Assembly (NCBI RefSeq): GCF_009884975.1
Contig: NZ_CP041970.1
Span: 3,844,001-3,908,000, forward strand
From: Acinetobacter dispersus
GTDB taxonomy: Bacteria > Pseudomonadota > Gammaproteobacteria > Pseudomonadales > Moraxellaceae
DNA length: 64,000 nucleotides
Direction: 5' to 3'
Part shown: positions 26,567 to 35,842 of the stretch, one piece after another
Numbering within the stretch: position 1 is the stretch's first letter
How the letters are laid out: every line of letters starts with the position of its first letter
Notes under the pieces: generated by a model
Told to the model about the DNA's origin: nothing
The model's database searches: none
Seen by the model: the letters and a program-made list of their open reading frames with translations, nothing else
Translations under genes and position numbers: made by a program

Positions 26567-28759
26567 ATGTCCTTTCAACATAGAAAAACAGTACTTGCAA
26601 CAACAATTCAAATTGCACTATTCAGTATGTTTTTTGGAAGTTCTTCTACGGCTTATGCTGAAAAGGAGGGACAACTTAAGCCTACAATGATAAACGATGC
26701 GGTGCCACTTAGTGGTGATACTGATACTTCTTCGCTTCCTGTAATTAAAGTTAGGGCTGATCAACAGGATGAATTAAAAAAACAAATCGAGTCTGGTGCT
26801 TTAGGGCGTCGTTCTGTTTTGGATACGCCTTTTTCTATGGCAGTAGTAGAGAGTGAAGATATTCGTAAACGTGGTGCAAAGTCTATCGCACAAATTTTTG
26901 TCAATGATGCATCTGTATATTCTGGTTCAGGTTCGATGACAACCGATTGGTGGGGAGCACAAATTCGTGGGTTAAGTGTCCGTAACTTTTATGCCGATGG
27001 TCTGCCAATGGATTTATATTGGGGAGGTGATTTTCCAGTTGAAGCTGCCGAAACCGTCACAGCTTTAAAAGGATTAAAAGGTTTTATGTATGGCTTTGGC
27101 TCACCAGGCGGGGCAATCAGCTATAGCTTAAAACGCTCGAAAGAGGTTCCTGAAACCGTGGTGGATATGGGTTATCGAAATAGCAGCTTATTTTCAGCAT
27201 TCATAGACAGTAGTGATCGAAGCAGTATTGGTGATATTGGCTATCGCGTCGTCATGGGCGGAGAAAAAGGCGAAGCCTACAATGCGGCAGATACAAATCG
27301 TTTTGTGGGTTCTTTGGCACTAAATAAAAAATTTAATGATCGGCTGAGCTGGGATGCGAATTTTACTTACGAAAAAAACAAGCTCAAACACGAACCCTTT
27401 CAATTTTATTCAGGTGCTTATAATGTTGCGGGGAGTGGTGGGAAATTGCCACAACCGACCTATGACTACAAAAATCTGAATGTTGATAATGCTTACTATG
27501 ATACTTCAACCTTTATCGCTTCAACTGGCTTTAACTGGAAGTTTAATGAAAATTGGGACAGTAAATATCAATTTGGATATACGACAAAGGAACATGAATC
27601 AAGGAAGACCTTTGCAAATTTACAAAACCGGAATGGGGATTATTCTGGAAGATTATATGATTTTGCGGGCGTGTTAGAAAGCTACGTTAATCAGCTGATG
27701 TTCAATGGTAAATTTAGCACTGGCGTGATTGAGCATGAAGTGGTGATGGGGGGAGGGTATCAGCGGAGCCTAGATCGTTATAGCAATGAAATGTATTATG
27801 GAAATGATTTTAATGGAAATATTTATCAAGAACAAAAATTTATCATTGCACGTACTCCTGATTTTAGTCTTGCGCCTAAAAACCGTGATGAAAGCCAAAG
27901 CTATGGATTCCTAAGCGATACTATCCATTTAAATGACCATTGGCAGACGATTCTTGGCTTACGCTATACTTATTTTGATCGTGAAGATGTCGATCGGGAT
28001 CCAACTAAAAATTCAGGTTATAGCACTAAAACCACGACCCCAACAGTTGCAGTCTTATATAAGCCAAACACTGATGCAACCTTATACGCTAGTTATGTTG
28101 AAGGTCTGGAACCCGGTTCTCGTGTAAGTGAAATGTACGCCAATGCTGGAGAAATTTTAAAAGCAACGGTGAGCAAGCAATATGAAATAGGGTTTAAATA
28201 TGATATTGCACTGTTTAGCTTGAGTTCTGCCTTATTTAAAATTGAACGAGCTGCAGTGATTGATCGATTTCAAGATGAACAACGCTACTTAAAACAAGAT
28301 GGTTTAACCACTTATCAAGGTATAGAGTTAAATGGCAGTTATCGTCCTAGCGATCAATGGAAATTGGGCGTTAGTGTGATTGGCTTAGATGCAAGTATTG
28401 ATCGGGTTTCAGAAGCTAATCAAGCGATTCTGGGCAATCGGCCCGCAAATGCAGCCAAGTGGCAGGCTGTCTTCAATACTGAATATCAGTTAAAAGCCAT
28501 TGAAGGATTAAGCTTGCATGGTAATGTCCGTTACAACGGGGCTTCTTATACATCTACAAGTAATGATCTCAAACTTCCAGCTTATAGTATCCTTAATACG
28601 GGGTTATCTTATAAATTTAAATTGGCTGGGCATGATGCTACGGTCAATGCCAATATTAATAATCTACTGAATAAAAAATATTGGGCTGGCGGAGATTGGG
28701 GAGCAGTTAATATAGGCGAAGCTCGTAATGGATCACTGGGTTTAAATATCAACTGGTAA
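26567..28759 (+). CDS. TonB-dependent siderophore receptor
   Basis: A 730-residue outer-membrane receptor. The signal peptide ends near SSTAYA. The plug domain runs from about residue 70 (RRSVLDTPFSMAVV, VESEDIRKRGAKSIAQIF, then QIRGLSVRNFYADGLPM) and is followed by a 22-strand barrel with alternating aromatic patterns. It ends in a barrel-terminal Trp (LGLNINW). It imports a ferric siderophore using TonB energy; the ligand cannot be told from sequence. The ATG follows a strong GGAGGG ribosome site. It is divergent from the PepSY reductase, with a Fur-box-like site between. Confidence 0.95.
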   Translation: MSFQHRKTVLATTIQIALFSMFFGSSSTAYAEKEGQLKPTMINDAVPLSGDTDTSSLPVIKVRADQQDELKKQIESGALGRRSVLDTPFSMAVVESEDIRKRGAKSIAQIFVNDASVYSGSGSMTTDWWGAQIRGLSVRNFYADGLPMDLYWGGDFPVEAAETVTALKGLKGFMYGFGSPGGAISYSLKRSKEVPETVVDMGYRNSSLFSAFIDSSDRSSIGDIGYRVVMGGEKGEAYNAADTNRFVGSLALNKKFNDRLSWDANFTYEKNKLKHEPFQFYSGAYNVAGSGGKLPQPTYDYKNLNVDNAYYDTSTFIASTGFNWKFNENWDSKYQFGYTTKEHESRKTFANLQNRNGDYSGRLYDFAGVLESYVNQLMFNGKFSTGVIEHEVVMGGGYQRSLDRYSNEMYYGNDFNGNIYQEQKFIIARTPDFSLAPKNRDESQSYGFLSDTIHLNDHWQTILGLRYTYFDREDVDRDPTKNSGYSTKTTTPTVAVLYKPNTDATLYASYVEGLEPGSRVSEMYANAGEILKATVSKQYEIGFKYDIALFSLSSALFKIERAAVIDRFQDEQRYLKQDGLTTYQGIELNGSYRPSDQWKLGVSVIGLDASIDRVSEANQAILGNRPANAAKWQAVFNTEYQLKAIEGLSLHGNVRYNGASYTSTSNDLKLPAYSILNTGLSYKFKLAGHDATVNANINNLLNKKYWAGGDWGAVNIGEARNGSLGLNINW

Positions 28760-28796
28760 ATATGTTTGGATCTGGGGCTAATATTTACTTAAAGAA

Positions 28797-28826
28797 AAGA
28801 TGAGACTAAAAACAGGCTCATCTTTT
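28797..28826 (+). terminator. Terminator after the siderophore receptor
   Basis: AAAGATGAG and CTCATCTTT pair around an A-rich loop, followed by further T, 38 bases past the stop codon. Confidence 0.85.
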
Positions 28827-28830
28827 TCAT

Positions 28831-28917
28831 TTAGATTCCTATAAACTTGATAAGAAGTGCGACAACGACTCCACCAATAATTGCAATGATTAGAGACGCT
28901 AAATATTGTTGATACCA
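28831..28917 (-). pseudogene. Remnant of a small GlsB/YeaQ-type membrane protein (C-terminal end only)
   Basis: The frame reads WYQQYLASLIIAIIGGVVVA then LLIKFIGI and a stop. This resembles the last membrane helix of transglycosylase-associated (GlsB/YeaQ/YmgE) proteins, which end in a G-S-F-V-V-A-V-I-G-A-type helix. A TAA lies immediately upstream of the Trp codon, followed by the terminator of the neighbouring gene, so no start is possible in frame. It is either a decayed remnant or chance; the match is to the C-terminal helix only. Confidence 0.35.
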
Positions 28918-28919
28918 TT

Positions 28920-28953
28920 AAAAAAAACCTCCCATGTAGGGAGGTTTTTTAAG
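28920..28953 (-). terminator. Terminator after the YcxB-like gene
   Basis: CCTCCC / GGGAGG stem with an ATGTA loop, A-rich on one side and T6 on the other, 15 bases from the stop codon. Confidence 0.9.
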
Positions 28954-28967
28954 TCAGAGACTAAAAC

Positions 28968-29549
28968 TTAAATTGATTTAGGTGCGCCAACAGTTTCGTT
29001 TAAGTGTTTACGTACGGTATTGAACGAGAAATTTTTCGAGTCCATACGCTTTGGCAAAATATAGGCGCCTTGTTGTTCTTCGCCTTTTGTTTTTACCTTA
29101 AAGTTCACCAAAATAAAGTCAGGCGAACTATACCATTCGTAAATGTCTTTCCAGCCAATCGTTGCAGTGCCTTCCTGAAGCCCCATTTTTTGGCGCATCA
29201 CGATACCATGAGGTTGTACACCTAAACGGAGTCCTTTGATTTCTTGAACAGGGAATTCGGTCATCTTGCGTTTGACATACCATTCCAAACCAAATCGTTT
29301 GATCAGGTAGAAAAGTGCCACACCGATAATCACTACCCAACAAATCACAGTTGAGTAAGTGGAGTAATATTTAATAAGTCCTGCAGCAACTAAAGAAAGC
29401 ACAACCAGTGCAATCATAATCATCCATGCTTTGCGGCTGAATTTGTTAGTACTACGCCAAATCATAAGTTGAGCTTGACGTTGTTCAGCTTCAGAAACTT
29501 CGTAAGGAACAGGTTGTAGCGTATAAGCGTATAGCGTTTTGGCGGTCAT
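28968..29549 (-). CDS. YcxB-like membrane protein
   Basis: A 193-residue inner-membrane protein with two adjacent helices at about residues 40-62 (MIMIALVVLSLVAAGLI) and 67-86 (VICWVVIIGVALFYLI). A soluble C-terminal domain follows with GIVMRQKMGLQEGTATIGWK, DIYEWYSSPDFILVNF and YILPKRM. The 'I-x-W-x-D-I-x-x-W...P-K-R' pattern is that of the YcxB-like C-terminal domain. No function is established. It has its own terminator and is downstream of nothing on this strand closer than yccS's start region, so it is probably transcribed alone. Confidence 0.8.
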   Translation of the reverse strand: MTAKTLYAYTLQPVPYEVSEAEQRQAQLMIWRSTNKFSRKAWMIMIALVVLSLVAAGLIKYYSTYSTVICWVVIIGVALFYLIKRFGLEWYVKRKMTEFPVQEIKGLRLGVQPHGIVMRQKMGLQEGTATIGWKDIYEWYSSPDFILVNFKVKTKGEEQQGAYILPKRMDSKNFSFNTVRKHLNETVGAPKSI

Positions 29550-29654
29550 AATATAGAAAACGAGTATATAACTGGGTTAAGTTTAACACCTATTGGCATG
29601 CAAAGATATTATGCCAAAGGCGAATCTGGCGGGCTGCTGCAATCTCAGCAGCCT

Positions 29655-31829
29655 TTAAAGTGAAGCAAATTCGGTACCATCTTCATTAGGCTCATGACTG
29701 AGGCTTTGTTTTAACATACTTAAACGTGTTAACACACTGAGCATCAGAGAAAGTTGCTGCAAAATAATCAGCGATTCTGGATTATTATCTTCATTGCGGC
29801 TGAGACGATCACGGATGGTTTGCATCAGATTTTGTGCTGATAAATCAGGAACTTCATCTCTGAGTAGTGCACCCTGAATGTCATCCAAAGCTTGATCGAG
29901 TAAACCCAATACTTCCTGATCTTGGATTTGCTCACGGTGTGCGCCTAATGCAGCGATATAGCTTAAAAAAGTATGGCTCAGGCATAAAAATTCAAAAGCT
30001 AAACTTTTTTGATTCACATCAATATTTGGTTCAGTTGCAATGGTTGAAATCAGGGAAGCTACTTCAGCATCGGTATTGTGTGCGGCACGTCGAACGACGC
30101 GATAATTCAAGGCATTATTACGACCTTGATGATACTGCTCTACCACTTCGGCAAGATATTTACATTGTGCCTGAAGAGAACGTTGAATCGAACGCGGCAG
30201 TCTACGGAATTTCCAGTCTGGCCAAATAAAGCTAACACCAAACCATGCCAAGGCACAGCCAATCACGGTGTCAATAAGACGTGGTAAACCCGCAGCGAAT
30301 GCAGAGCCGTCCAGATTAAAGTTGATTAACGCAAGGATGGTAATAAAAGCAGTGGCTTGCGCATATTGCTTACTGCGCAGCTCCAGAAACAGTACACCAC
30401 TCAGAATCAACATCACCAATTGACCTTCGATTGAAGGAATAAAATAGATGATGGCAAGTCCAACGATAATACCAACTAATGTTCCGACGATACGTAAATA
30501 CAAACGTCGTTTGGTGGCATTGAAGTTGGGTTGACATACAAATAACGCAGTGAGCAGAATCCAGTAACCATAGGCGATATTAGTAAGCTGAATAAACAGA
30601 TAGCCAATAAACAATACAATCGATAAACGTACCGCATGACGGAACAATACCGACTCAGGTGTGAGATGCTGTTTCACCCGCACCATGATGTCATTCCAGC
30701 CTTTTAGATCATCATCTTTTAACTGACTTTCAGTATGTTGTGCATTGATCTTCTGCAGATTTCGTTCAGTTTCTAGGTTTTGTAATTGTGCATCAATCGA
30801 TTTGAGGTTTTGATAAAGTGCAAATAAGGCATTAATTCTGACTTGGTCATAGTGTCCATCTTTGCGCAGTTTTTCTAATGATAAACGCAAGTTTTCAAAA
30901 CTATGCTTAAAGCGCTTGTTATGCACATAACGGGTACGACTTAAAATAGATTGAGCCAAATCCTGGCAGGCTTTGCCTTGGATCGATAAGATCCTTTGAA
31001 AGCGAAATAAAATATCACTATGTTGAAAGACTTTTGCCAGTTTTTGATAGTCGATATGAGCTGAATCGGCACGCTCATGAATATCTTGAGCGACAAAATA
31101 GTATTGCAGACTGCGTCGAGTTCCTTTTTGTCCACGGTCACCTTTGAGACGTGTCAATAGCGACATGCGCATATCGTTAAAGATCGCCACCAACTTGCCA
31201 TTTTCCATGGCGATATCAATCATACTTTGTTGATAGCTAGAGGGGGTCATATCCACATCAAATAAGTTTGATTTAGCGAATAAGAAACTTCCTAAGGCTG
31301 TATAGGACGCAGACAATTGATCTTGAACTTTACGTACAGGGAACAATAGAAAGCTGATAGTAGAAAGTAAACCATACCAAGCCGCACCAACAACAAGCAG
31401 AGCAGGCTGTAGATACCATTGTTCAAATAAATGTACGCCCAACATTGAATAGACCGAAATGACCAGACAGCCATAGGCAATGGTGGCATAGCGACGGCCT
31501 AAAGAACCCAATAAGATCCAGCCGATACAAGAGGCGATTAATCCAATTGCAAAGGCAATCGGATAGGGGAATAACAGTTGAACCGAAGCCGCTGTAATGA
31601 AGAACCCGATATAGGTATAAATCAGGTTCATGATGCGCACAGAAAAGCGGTCATCAATATCACTAATGGCTGCGGCAACGACACCGAGTGTTAAGGGAAT
31701 CGTTGCCAATTGATAATCTAAAAGATAGGGAACAAAAGCAGTCCCCGTAAAGGCGATTAACATACGCACGTTATACATAAACGTGGTGTTATAGGTTGCT
31801 TGTCTTAAACGTCCGAACCAAGGATTCAA
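29655..31829 (-). CDS. yccS: YccS/FUSC-family inner-membrane protein
   Basis: About 724 residues in two homologous halves. Each has a bundle of about six membrane helices (first around residues 25-165, second around 385-520) and a soluble part, the arrangement of YccS/YhfK and the FUSC (fusaric acid resistance-like, aromatic acid efflux) group. The segment YNTTFMYNVRMLIAFTGT opens the first half and LFRHAVRLSIVLFIGYLF the second. The substrate is unknown. The start is probably the TTG at 31829, which follows AAAGGA by six bases; a GTG at 31880 would add 17 polar residues without a ribosome site. It is divergent from the Bcr-type pump. Confidence 0.88.
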   Translation of the reverse strand: MNPWFGRLRQATYNTTFMYNVRMLIAFTGTAFVPYLLDYQLATIPLTLGVVAAAISDIDDRFSVRIMNLIYTYIGFFITAASVQLLFPYPIAFAIGLIASCIGWILLGSLGRRYATIAYGCLVISVYSMLGVHLFEQWYLQPALLVVGAAWYGLLSTISFLLFPVRKVQDQLSASYTALGSFLFAKSNLFDVDMTPSSYQQSMIDIAMENGKLVAIFNDMRMSLLTRLKGDRGQKGTRRSLQYYFVAQDIHERADSAHIDYQKLAKVFQHSDILFRFQRILSIQGKACQDLAQSILSRTRYVHNKRFKHSFENLRLSLEKLRKDGHYDQVRINALFALYQNLKSIDAQLQNLETERNLQKINAQHTESQLKDDDLKGWNDIMVRVKQHLTPESVLFRHAVRLSIVLFIGYLFIQLTNIAYGYWILLTALFVCQPNFNATKRRLYLRIVGTLVGIIVGLAIIYFIPSIEGQLVMLILSGVLFLELRSKQYAQATAFITILALINFNLDGSAFAAGLPRLIDTVIGCALAWFGVSFIWPDWKFRRLPRSIQRSLQAQCKYLAEVVEQYHQGRNNALNYRVVRRAAHNTDAEVASLISTIATEPNIDVNQKSLAFEFLCLSHTFLSYIAALGAHREQIQDQEVLGLLDQALDDIQGALLRDEVPDLSAQNLMQTIRDRLSRNEDNNPESLIILQQLSLMLSVLTRLSMLKQSLSHEPNEDGTEFASL

Positions 31830-31936
31830 AGTTTGTCCTTTTTGTATTCTGCAATCAATTTTCTGATTCTTATTATGCACAAATATGTTGAGGATGCTAA
31901 GCTTAGAATGGTGATTAACATGAAAAGTAGAGCATT

Positions 31937-33151
31937 ATGCAGGCAGAGCAAACCAATCAGCGTCAATATTCAACAGCATGGATTTTGTTGCTTGCTTTGT
32001 TAACCGCATTGGGCCCGTTGTCGATCGATATGTATTTACCCGCTTTGCCGCAAATGGCAGATGAGTTCGGGGTCAGTACACAAATGGTTGCCAATACCTT
32101 ACCCGCTTATTTTTTGGGACTGGCGATTGGACAGTTGATTTATGGGCCTGTCAGTGACCGTATTGGACGTAAAAAGCCATTATATTTTGGCTTGGGGCTT
32201 TATGCGATTGCCAGTTTGGCCTGTGTGTTTGCGACCAATGAGTGGGCTTTGATTGCAGCTCGTATCTTTCAAGCTTTAGGTGGCTGTGTCGGTGTGGTCA
32301 TGGCGCGAGCAACCATTCGTGATCGTCTGGATATGCACGGTTCTGCACAAGCCTTTTCCAGCATGATGATTGTGATGGGGCTGGCACCGATTCTGGCACC
32401 AATCTTTGGTGCATGGATTCTTAATTTCTTTCCATGGCAAGCGATTTTTATCACTTTATCGATGATTGGGGTGATGTGTTGGCTCTGTGTACATTTCTTC
32501 TTTAAAGAGTCACTGCCTGTTGAACGCCGTTTAAAATTATCGGCTTATCAAGTCACCACACTCTATGCTGCTATTCTCAAAGATGAGAGCTTTAGAGTAC
32601 CAATGTTTGCGGGATGCTTAACTGGCGCAGCTTTATTCTGCTATATTAGCTCTGCTTCCGAAGTGTTTATGGGGCAATATGGATTGTCTCAGCAGCATTT
32701 CTCTTATGCATTTGCGTTGAATGCAGCAGGGATTATGTTGATGTCCTCGCTGAATAAACATCTGAATACTCGAATGGGAATTTTCCAACGCCTGCGTTTG
32801 GGTGGTTTAATCCAGTGTTTTGGGGCATTGATTGTACTGAGTGCAGGTCTTATGGCGGATGCACCGTTGTTACTATTGATGTCAGGCTTATTCTTGGTGG
32901 TGTCTGGAATTGGTTTAACTGGCCCGAATGCGATGGCTTTGGCGATGTCTCAGCAAGGGGCGCGTGCTGGTACGGCGAGTGCGATTATGGGCAGTATGCA
33001 ATTTGCCTGCGGTTTATTGGCAGGAATTATTTTGAATTTCTTGGTGTGGAAAGCATCCTTGAATATGGGCATCATGATGCTGTTGTTTACCAGTGCGGGA
33101 TTGTTTGCCATTTTAAAAGTCGGCAAACAGCAAAGCAGTCTCTCAGCGTAG
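31937..33151 (+). CDS. Bcr/CflA family multidrug efflux transporter (MFS)
   Basis: A 404-residue major facilitator with 12 predicted membrane helices. The N-terminal segment TALGPLSIDMYLPALPQMAD and motif A (GPVSDRIGRKKPLYFG) are the signatures of the Bcr/CflA drug:H+ antiporter subgroup, which exports bicyclomycin, chloramphenicol or related compounds. Motif C appears as GLAPILAPIFGAWIL. The precise substrate cannot be deduced. It is divergent from yccS and convergent with a nitroreductase 23 bases away. The ATG at 31937 lacks a clear ribosome site. Confidence 0.9.
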   Translation: MQAEQTNQRQYSTAWILLLALLTALGPLSIDMYLPALPQMADEFGVSTQMVANTLPAYFLGLAIGQLIYGPVSDRIGRKKPLYFGLGLYAIASLACVFATNEWALIAARIFQALGGCVGVVMARATIRDRLDMHGSAQAFSSMMIVMGLAPILAPIFGAWILNFFPWQAIFITLSMIGVMCWLCVHFFFKESLPVERRLKLSAYQVTTLYAAILKDESFRVPMFAGCLTGAALFCYISSASEVFMGQYGLSQQHFSYAFALNAAGIMLMSSLNKHLNTRMGIFQRLRLGGLIQCFGALIVLSAGLMADAPLLLLMSGLFLVVSGIGLTGPNAMALAMSQQGARAGTASAIMGSMQFACGLLAGIILNFLVWKASLNMGIMMLLFTSAGLFAILKVGKQQSSLSA

Positions 33152-33173
33152 AGAAACTGCTTTATCTACATGC

Positions 33174-33878
33174 TTAATCGAGAAACACCGTAAAGTTTTC
33201 AACTGGCTCGCGTGGTGTAATGAAAGTATTCACAATATGGTCTGGGTCGGCATAACCCAAAGCTATGGCACAGACCAGTTCTTCGTCCTCTGGCGCACCC
33301 AGAATATCGAGTACGATTGGGTGAAAATGATTCCATGCTGCTTGCGGGCAAGTATCTAAGCCACGCGCTTTGGCAGCAACCATGACATTTTGAATCATCA
33401 TGGAAATATCCATTTTTGAACCGATGCCCATGATTTTATTGACGGTGAAATACAAGGCAACAGGCGCATCGAACAATTGAAAGTTACGCAGTTGTTGCGC
33501 TGCCATTTTTTCTTTTTCGCCTTTTTGAATACCGAGTAGACCGTAGAGCCCCCAGCCATTGGCACGACGACGGTCAATAAAAGGGGAAATCCATGTTTCA
33601 GGATAATAGGCAAACGTCTCTTGATATTGTGCTGCAAGCTCAGGTTTCTGTAGTAGTTCAATCTGTGCGGCACACACACGATCAATCATCTCCGCACGTT
33701 TTTGCCCTGTCACCACATAGACTTTCCAAGGCTGAACATTGGTGCCAGAAGGCGCACGACTTGCTACCGCTAAAATATCTTTAATGGTTTGTGTTTCGAC
33801 AGGGGTATCTAAAAATGCACGGACTGAATGACGAGACGTAATCGCTTCATCTACATAGCGGACTTGTTCCGTGTTCAT
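33174..33878 (-). CDS. Nitroreductase family flavoprotein
   Basis: About 234 residues with the FMN-binding start SRHSVRAFLDTPVETQTI, followed by ASRAPSGTNVQPWKVYVVTG. These are the classic R-x-S-x-R-x-F and A-P-S-x-x-N-x-Q-P-W motifs of nitroreductases. The C-terminal part has ALGYADPDHIVN, which closes the FMN site. Such enzymes reduce nitroaromatics, quinones or flavins with NAD(P)H; the physiological substrate is unknown. The start at 33878 follows GAGGAG; an upstream reading to 33929 is not needed. Confidence 0.92.
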   Translation of the reverse strand: MNTEQVRYVDEAITSRHSVRAFLDTPVETQTIKDILAVASRAPSGTNVQPWKVYVVTGQKRAEMIDRVCAAQIELLQKPELAAQYQETFAYYPETWISPFIDRRRANGWGLYGLLGIQKGEKEKMAAQQLRNFQLFDAPVALYFTVNKIMGIGSKMDISMMIQNVMVAAKARGLDTCPQAAWNHFHPIVLDILGAPEDEELVCAIALGYADPDHIVNTFITPREPVENFTVFLD

Positions 33879-34302
33879 AAAAAACTCCTCATCATTTTGA
33901 TCTTTTAATGTGTGCTGACTATAAATCAATAAATGGCTCTTGCAGATAGTTTTTCACATACAACTTTAGCTATGTATAAAAAATAATCACAAAAAGAATG
34001 CTTTAAGATAAGTTGTAGTGTGTTTTATGTATTTTGTTTGGTTTGTGTGAAAAAGAAAACTATTAGTAACATAATGAAATCGAAAAACTATTTTTTTATT
34101 CACGCGAAAATGACGAGAACTCCTTAAATAAAAAGTACACACAATATCCGAAATTTATGCATAATACGCCCTTTTTAAAATTGATTAGGCTTTCCTTGCT
34201 GGTTGAGTAAGGAGGAATTTTCTATTTACAGATAGCTTGAATTTATCCAGTTCAAGCGCTGTGGGAAATGTTGAAATATACACTACATACAAGGAGCTTC
34301 TC
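33879..34302. other. Intergenic region before the DcaP-like porin
   Basis: 424 bases without a convincing gene. It is strongly A+T-rich. A TGCATAAT element at 34158-34165 is a possible extended -10 for the porin, though no good -35 is seen. TCCTT / AAGGA at about 34193-34213 can form a small hairpin in the porin leader. A further AAGGAG just before the porin ATG is its ribosome site. Promoters for both divergent genes must lie here. Confidence 0.5.
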
Positions 34303-35652
34303 ATGAGTTTATCTCTCATCCGTAAGCCGTTCGTAATGCAAGGTCTAGCAATCACTGTTGCAGCCTTAATGATGAACAGTACACATGCTGCCAGCGAGCA
34401 AGAACAGATTCAGCAACTTCGCGATGAAGTCAAGGAATTAAAAGCGTTATTACAGCAATATGTTCCCCAGGCAAAACAACAAAATGATGCGACTCAGGTC
34501 GCTGTAGCGCCTGCCACACCAGTTGTTGCAACCCAAAATCAAAATACCTCAGTTGTGACTGCGGCTCCTTCAAAAAAATCTCCATTAACGTTTAGTACTG
34601 CTTCTGGTGCAGAAGTGAAGCTATACGGTTTCTTACGTGGTGATGCGTCTTATCAATCTAAAGGCGGTGACGGTATTTTTAACCGCATCAATAAAGTTGA
34701 TCTGGAAGGGGCTGAAAAGAACAGTGACCGTTTTTATAGCACTGCGACCGTAACCCGTCTTGGTCTTGATTTTAAAGCACCTGTTGAAGGTGCTGACGTT
34801 GGCGGTAAGTTAGAAGTTGACTTCCGTGGCGGCACAAGCAATGACACCATCCGTATCCGTCATGCTTATTTAACAATGAATGACTGGTTATTTGGTCAAA
34901 CCACCTCAACATTCTTGGCAACTGACTTACAGCCTGAAATGCTTGATTTTAACTCACCTTTGGGGATCGGTACTTACCGTACGCCAATGGTTCGTTATAG
35001 TGGCAAGTTTAACCCTGAAACGAGTTATGCCGTTGCTTTAGAAAAAGGCAGCGACGATAACCGTGCGCCAGCTTTAACCTCAAAAGTGAAATATGATTTT
35101 GCTGAAGGCAAAGGCACAAGTTCGGCACGTGCATTGATTACTGAAGCACGCAGTCGAGCTGCTTATAATAATGACAAACAACTCAGTGCTAATGATTCAG
35201 AGTTAGGCTGGGGTGTTGCGGTTGGTGCAAAATATAAGTTCACCGATGCATTGCAGGCGATGATCGACTATTCACATGTGAAGGGCGATAGTAAATTCTT
35301 GTTGTATACCAACAATGCTTATAATGTAAATCCTAATAATTTTGGTTTAAATCTGAATGAGTTCGATGCCCTAACTTTAGGTGCAACTTATCAAATTAAC
35401 CCTAAATTACGTAGTACTTTGGCTTATGGTGCAATGTTTGCTGATGACAGTAATGACTTTGCTAAGCAGGCTGTTATTGCAAAAGATGCTGCACAGAACA
35501 AGACTTTGCAACAAGGTTGGTGGAATATCATGTATTCACCAGTTACACCGATTACGTTTGGTCTTGAGTATATCTATGGCGAGCGTAAAACCTTTGATGG
35601 GCAAAAGGGTACAGATAATCGTGTAGGGGCAATGGCTCGCTACAATTTCTAA
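34303..35652 (+). CDS. DcaP-like outer-membrane porin
   Basis: A 449-residue exported protein. A signal peptide ends near NSTHA, then comes a coiled-coil segment (SEQEQIQQLRDEVKELKALL) and a Pro/Thr/Gln linker. A barrel follows that starts VKLYGFLRGDASYQ and ends in the outer-membrane pattern GAMARYNF. Coiled coil plus barrel is the layout of DcaP from Acinetobacter, a trimeric porin for dicarboxylic acids and other anions. The start at 34303 follows AAGGAG; the reading from 34237 is an upstream extension. It is followed by two transporter genes for amino acids, though on separate transcripts. Confidence 0.88.
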   Translation: MSLSLIRKPFVMQGLAITVAALMMNSTHAASEQEQIQQLRDEVKELKALLQQYVPQAKQQNDATQVAVAPATPVVATQNQNTSVVTAAPSKKSPLTFSTASGAEVKLYGFLRGDASYQSKGGDGIFNRINKVDLEGAEKNSDRFYSTATVTRLGLDFKAPVEGADVGGKLEVDFRGGTSNDTIRIRHAYLTMNDWLFGQTTSTFLATDLQPEMLDFNSPLGIGTYRTPMVRYSGKFNPETSYAVALEKGSDDNRAPALTSKVKYDFAEGKGTSSARALITEARSRAAYNNDKQLSANDSELGWGVAVGAKYKFTDALQAMIDYSHVKGDSKFLLYTNNAYNVNPNNFGLNLNEFDALTLGATYQINPKLRSTLAYGAMFADDSNDFAKQAVIAKDAAQNKTLQQGWWNIMYSPVTPITFGLEYIYGERKTFDGQKGTDNRVGAMARYNF

Positions 35653-35842
35653 GCCATCTACCCAGCAGATGAAAATCATCCGTGAAAACTGAATCACTCA
35701 TAATTAGCAAAAGTTCATATATAGAACTGTATGCTTTTTATAAAGCTGATTGAGTTTTCACTCATTTTGAGAGTTACTATTTTATGAGTTTCGAGATGGC
35801 AAAAAACCATCGACCTAACTGATAAAATATACGGAAGAAGAT

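Noticed and set aside
29632..29653. GGCTGCTG / CAGCAGCC inverted repeat after yccS
   Set aside because: A good stem, but there is no T run on the yccS strand, so I do not call it a terminator.
33137..33162. Hairpin at the end of the Bcr/CflA gene (GCAGT...ACTGC)
   Set aside because: The stem has mismatches and overlaps the stop codon; no T tract follows. Too weak to list.
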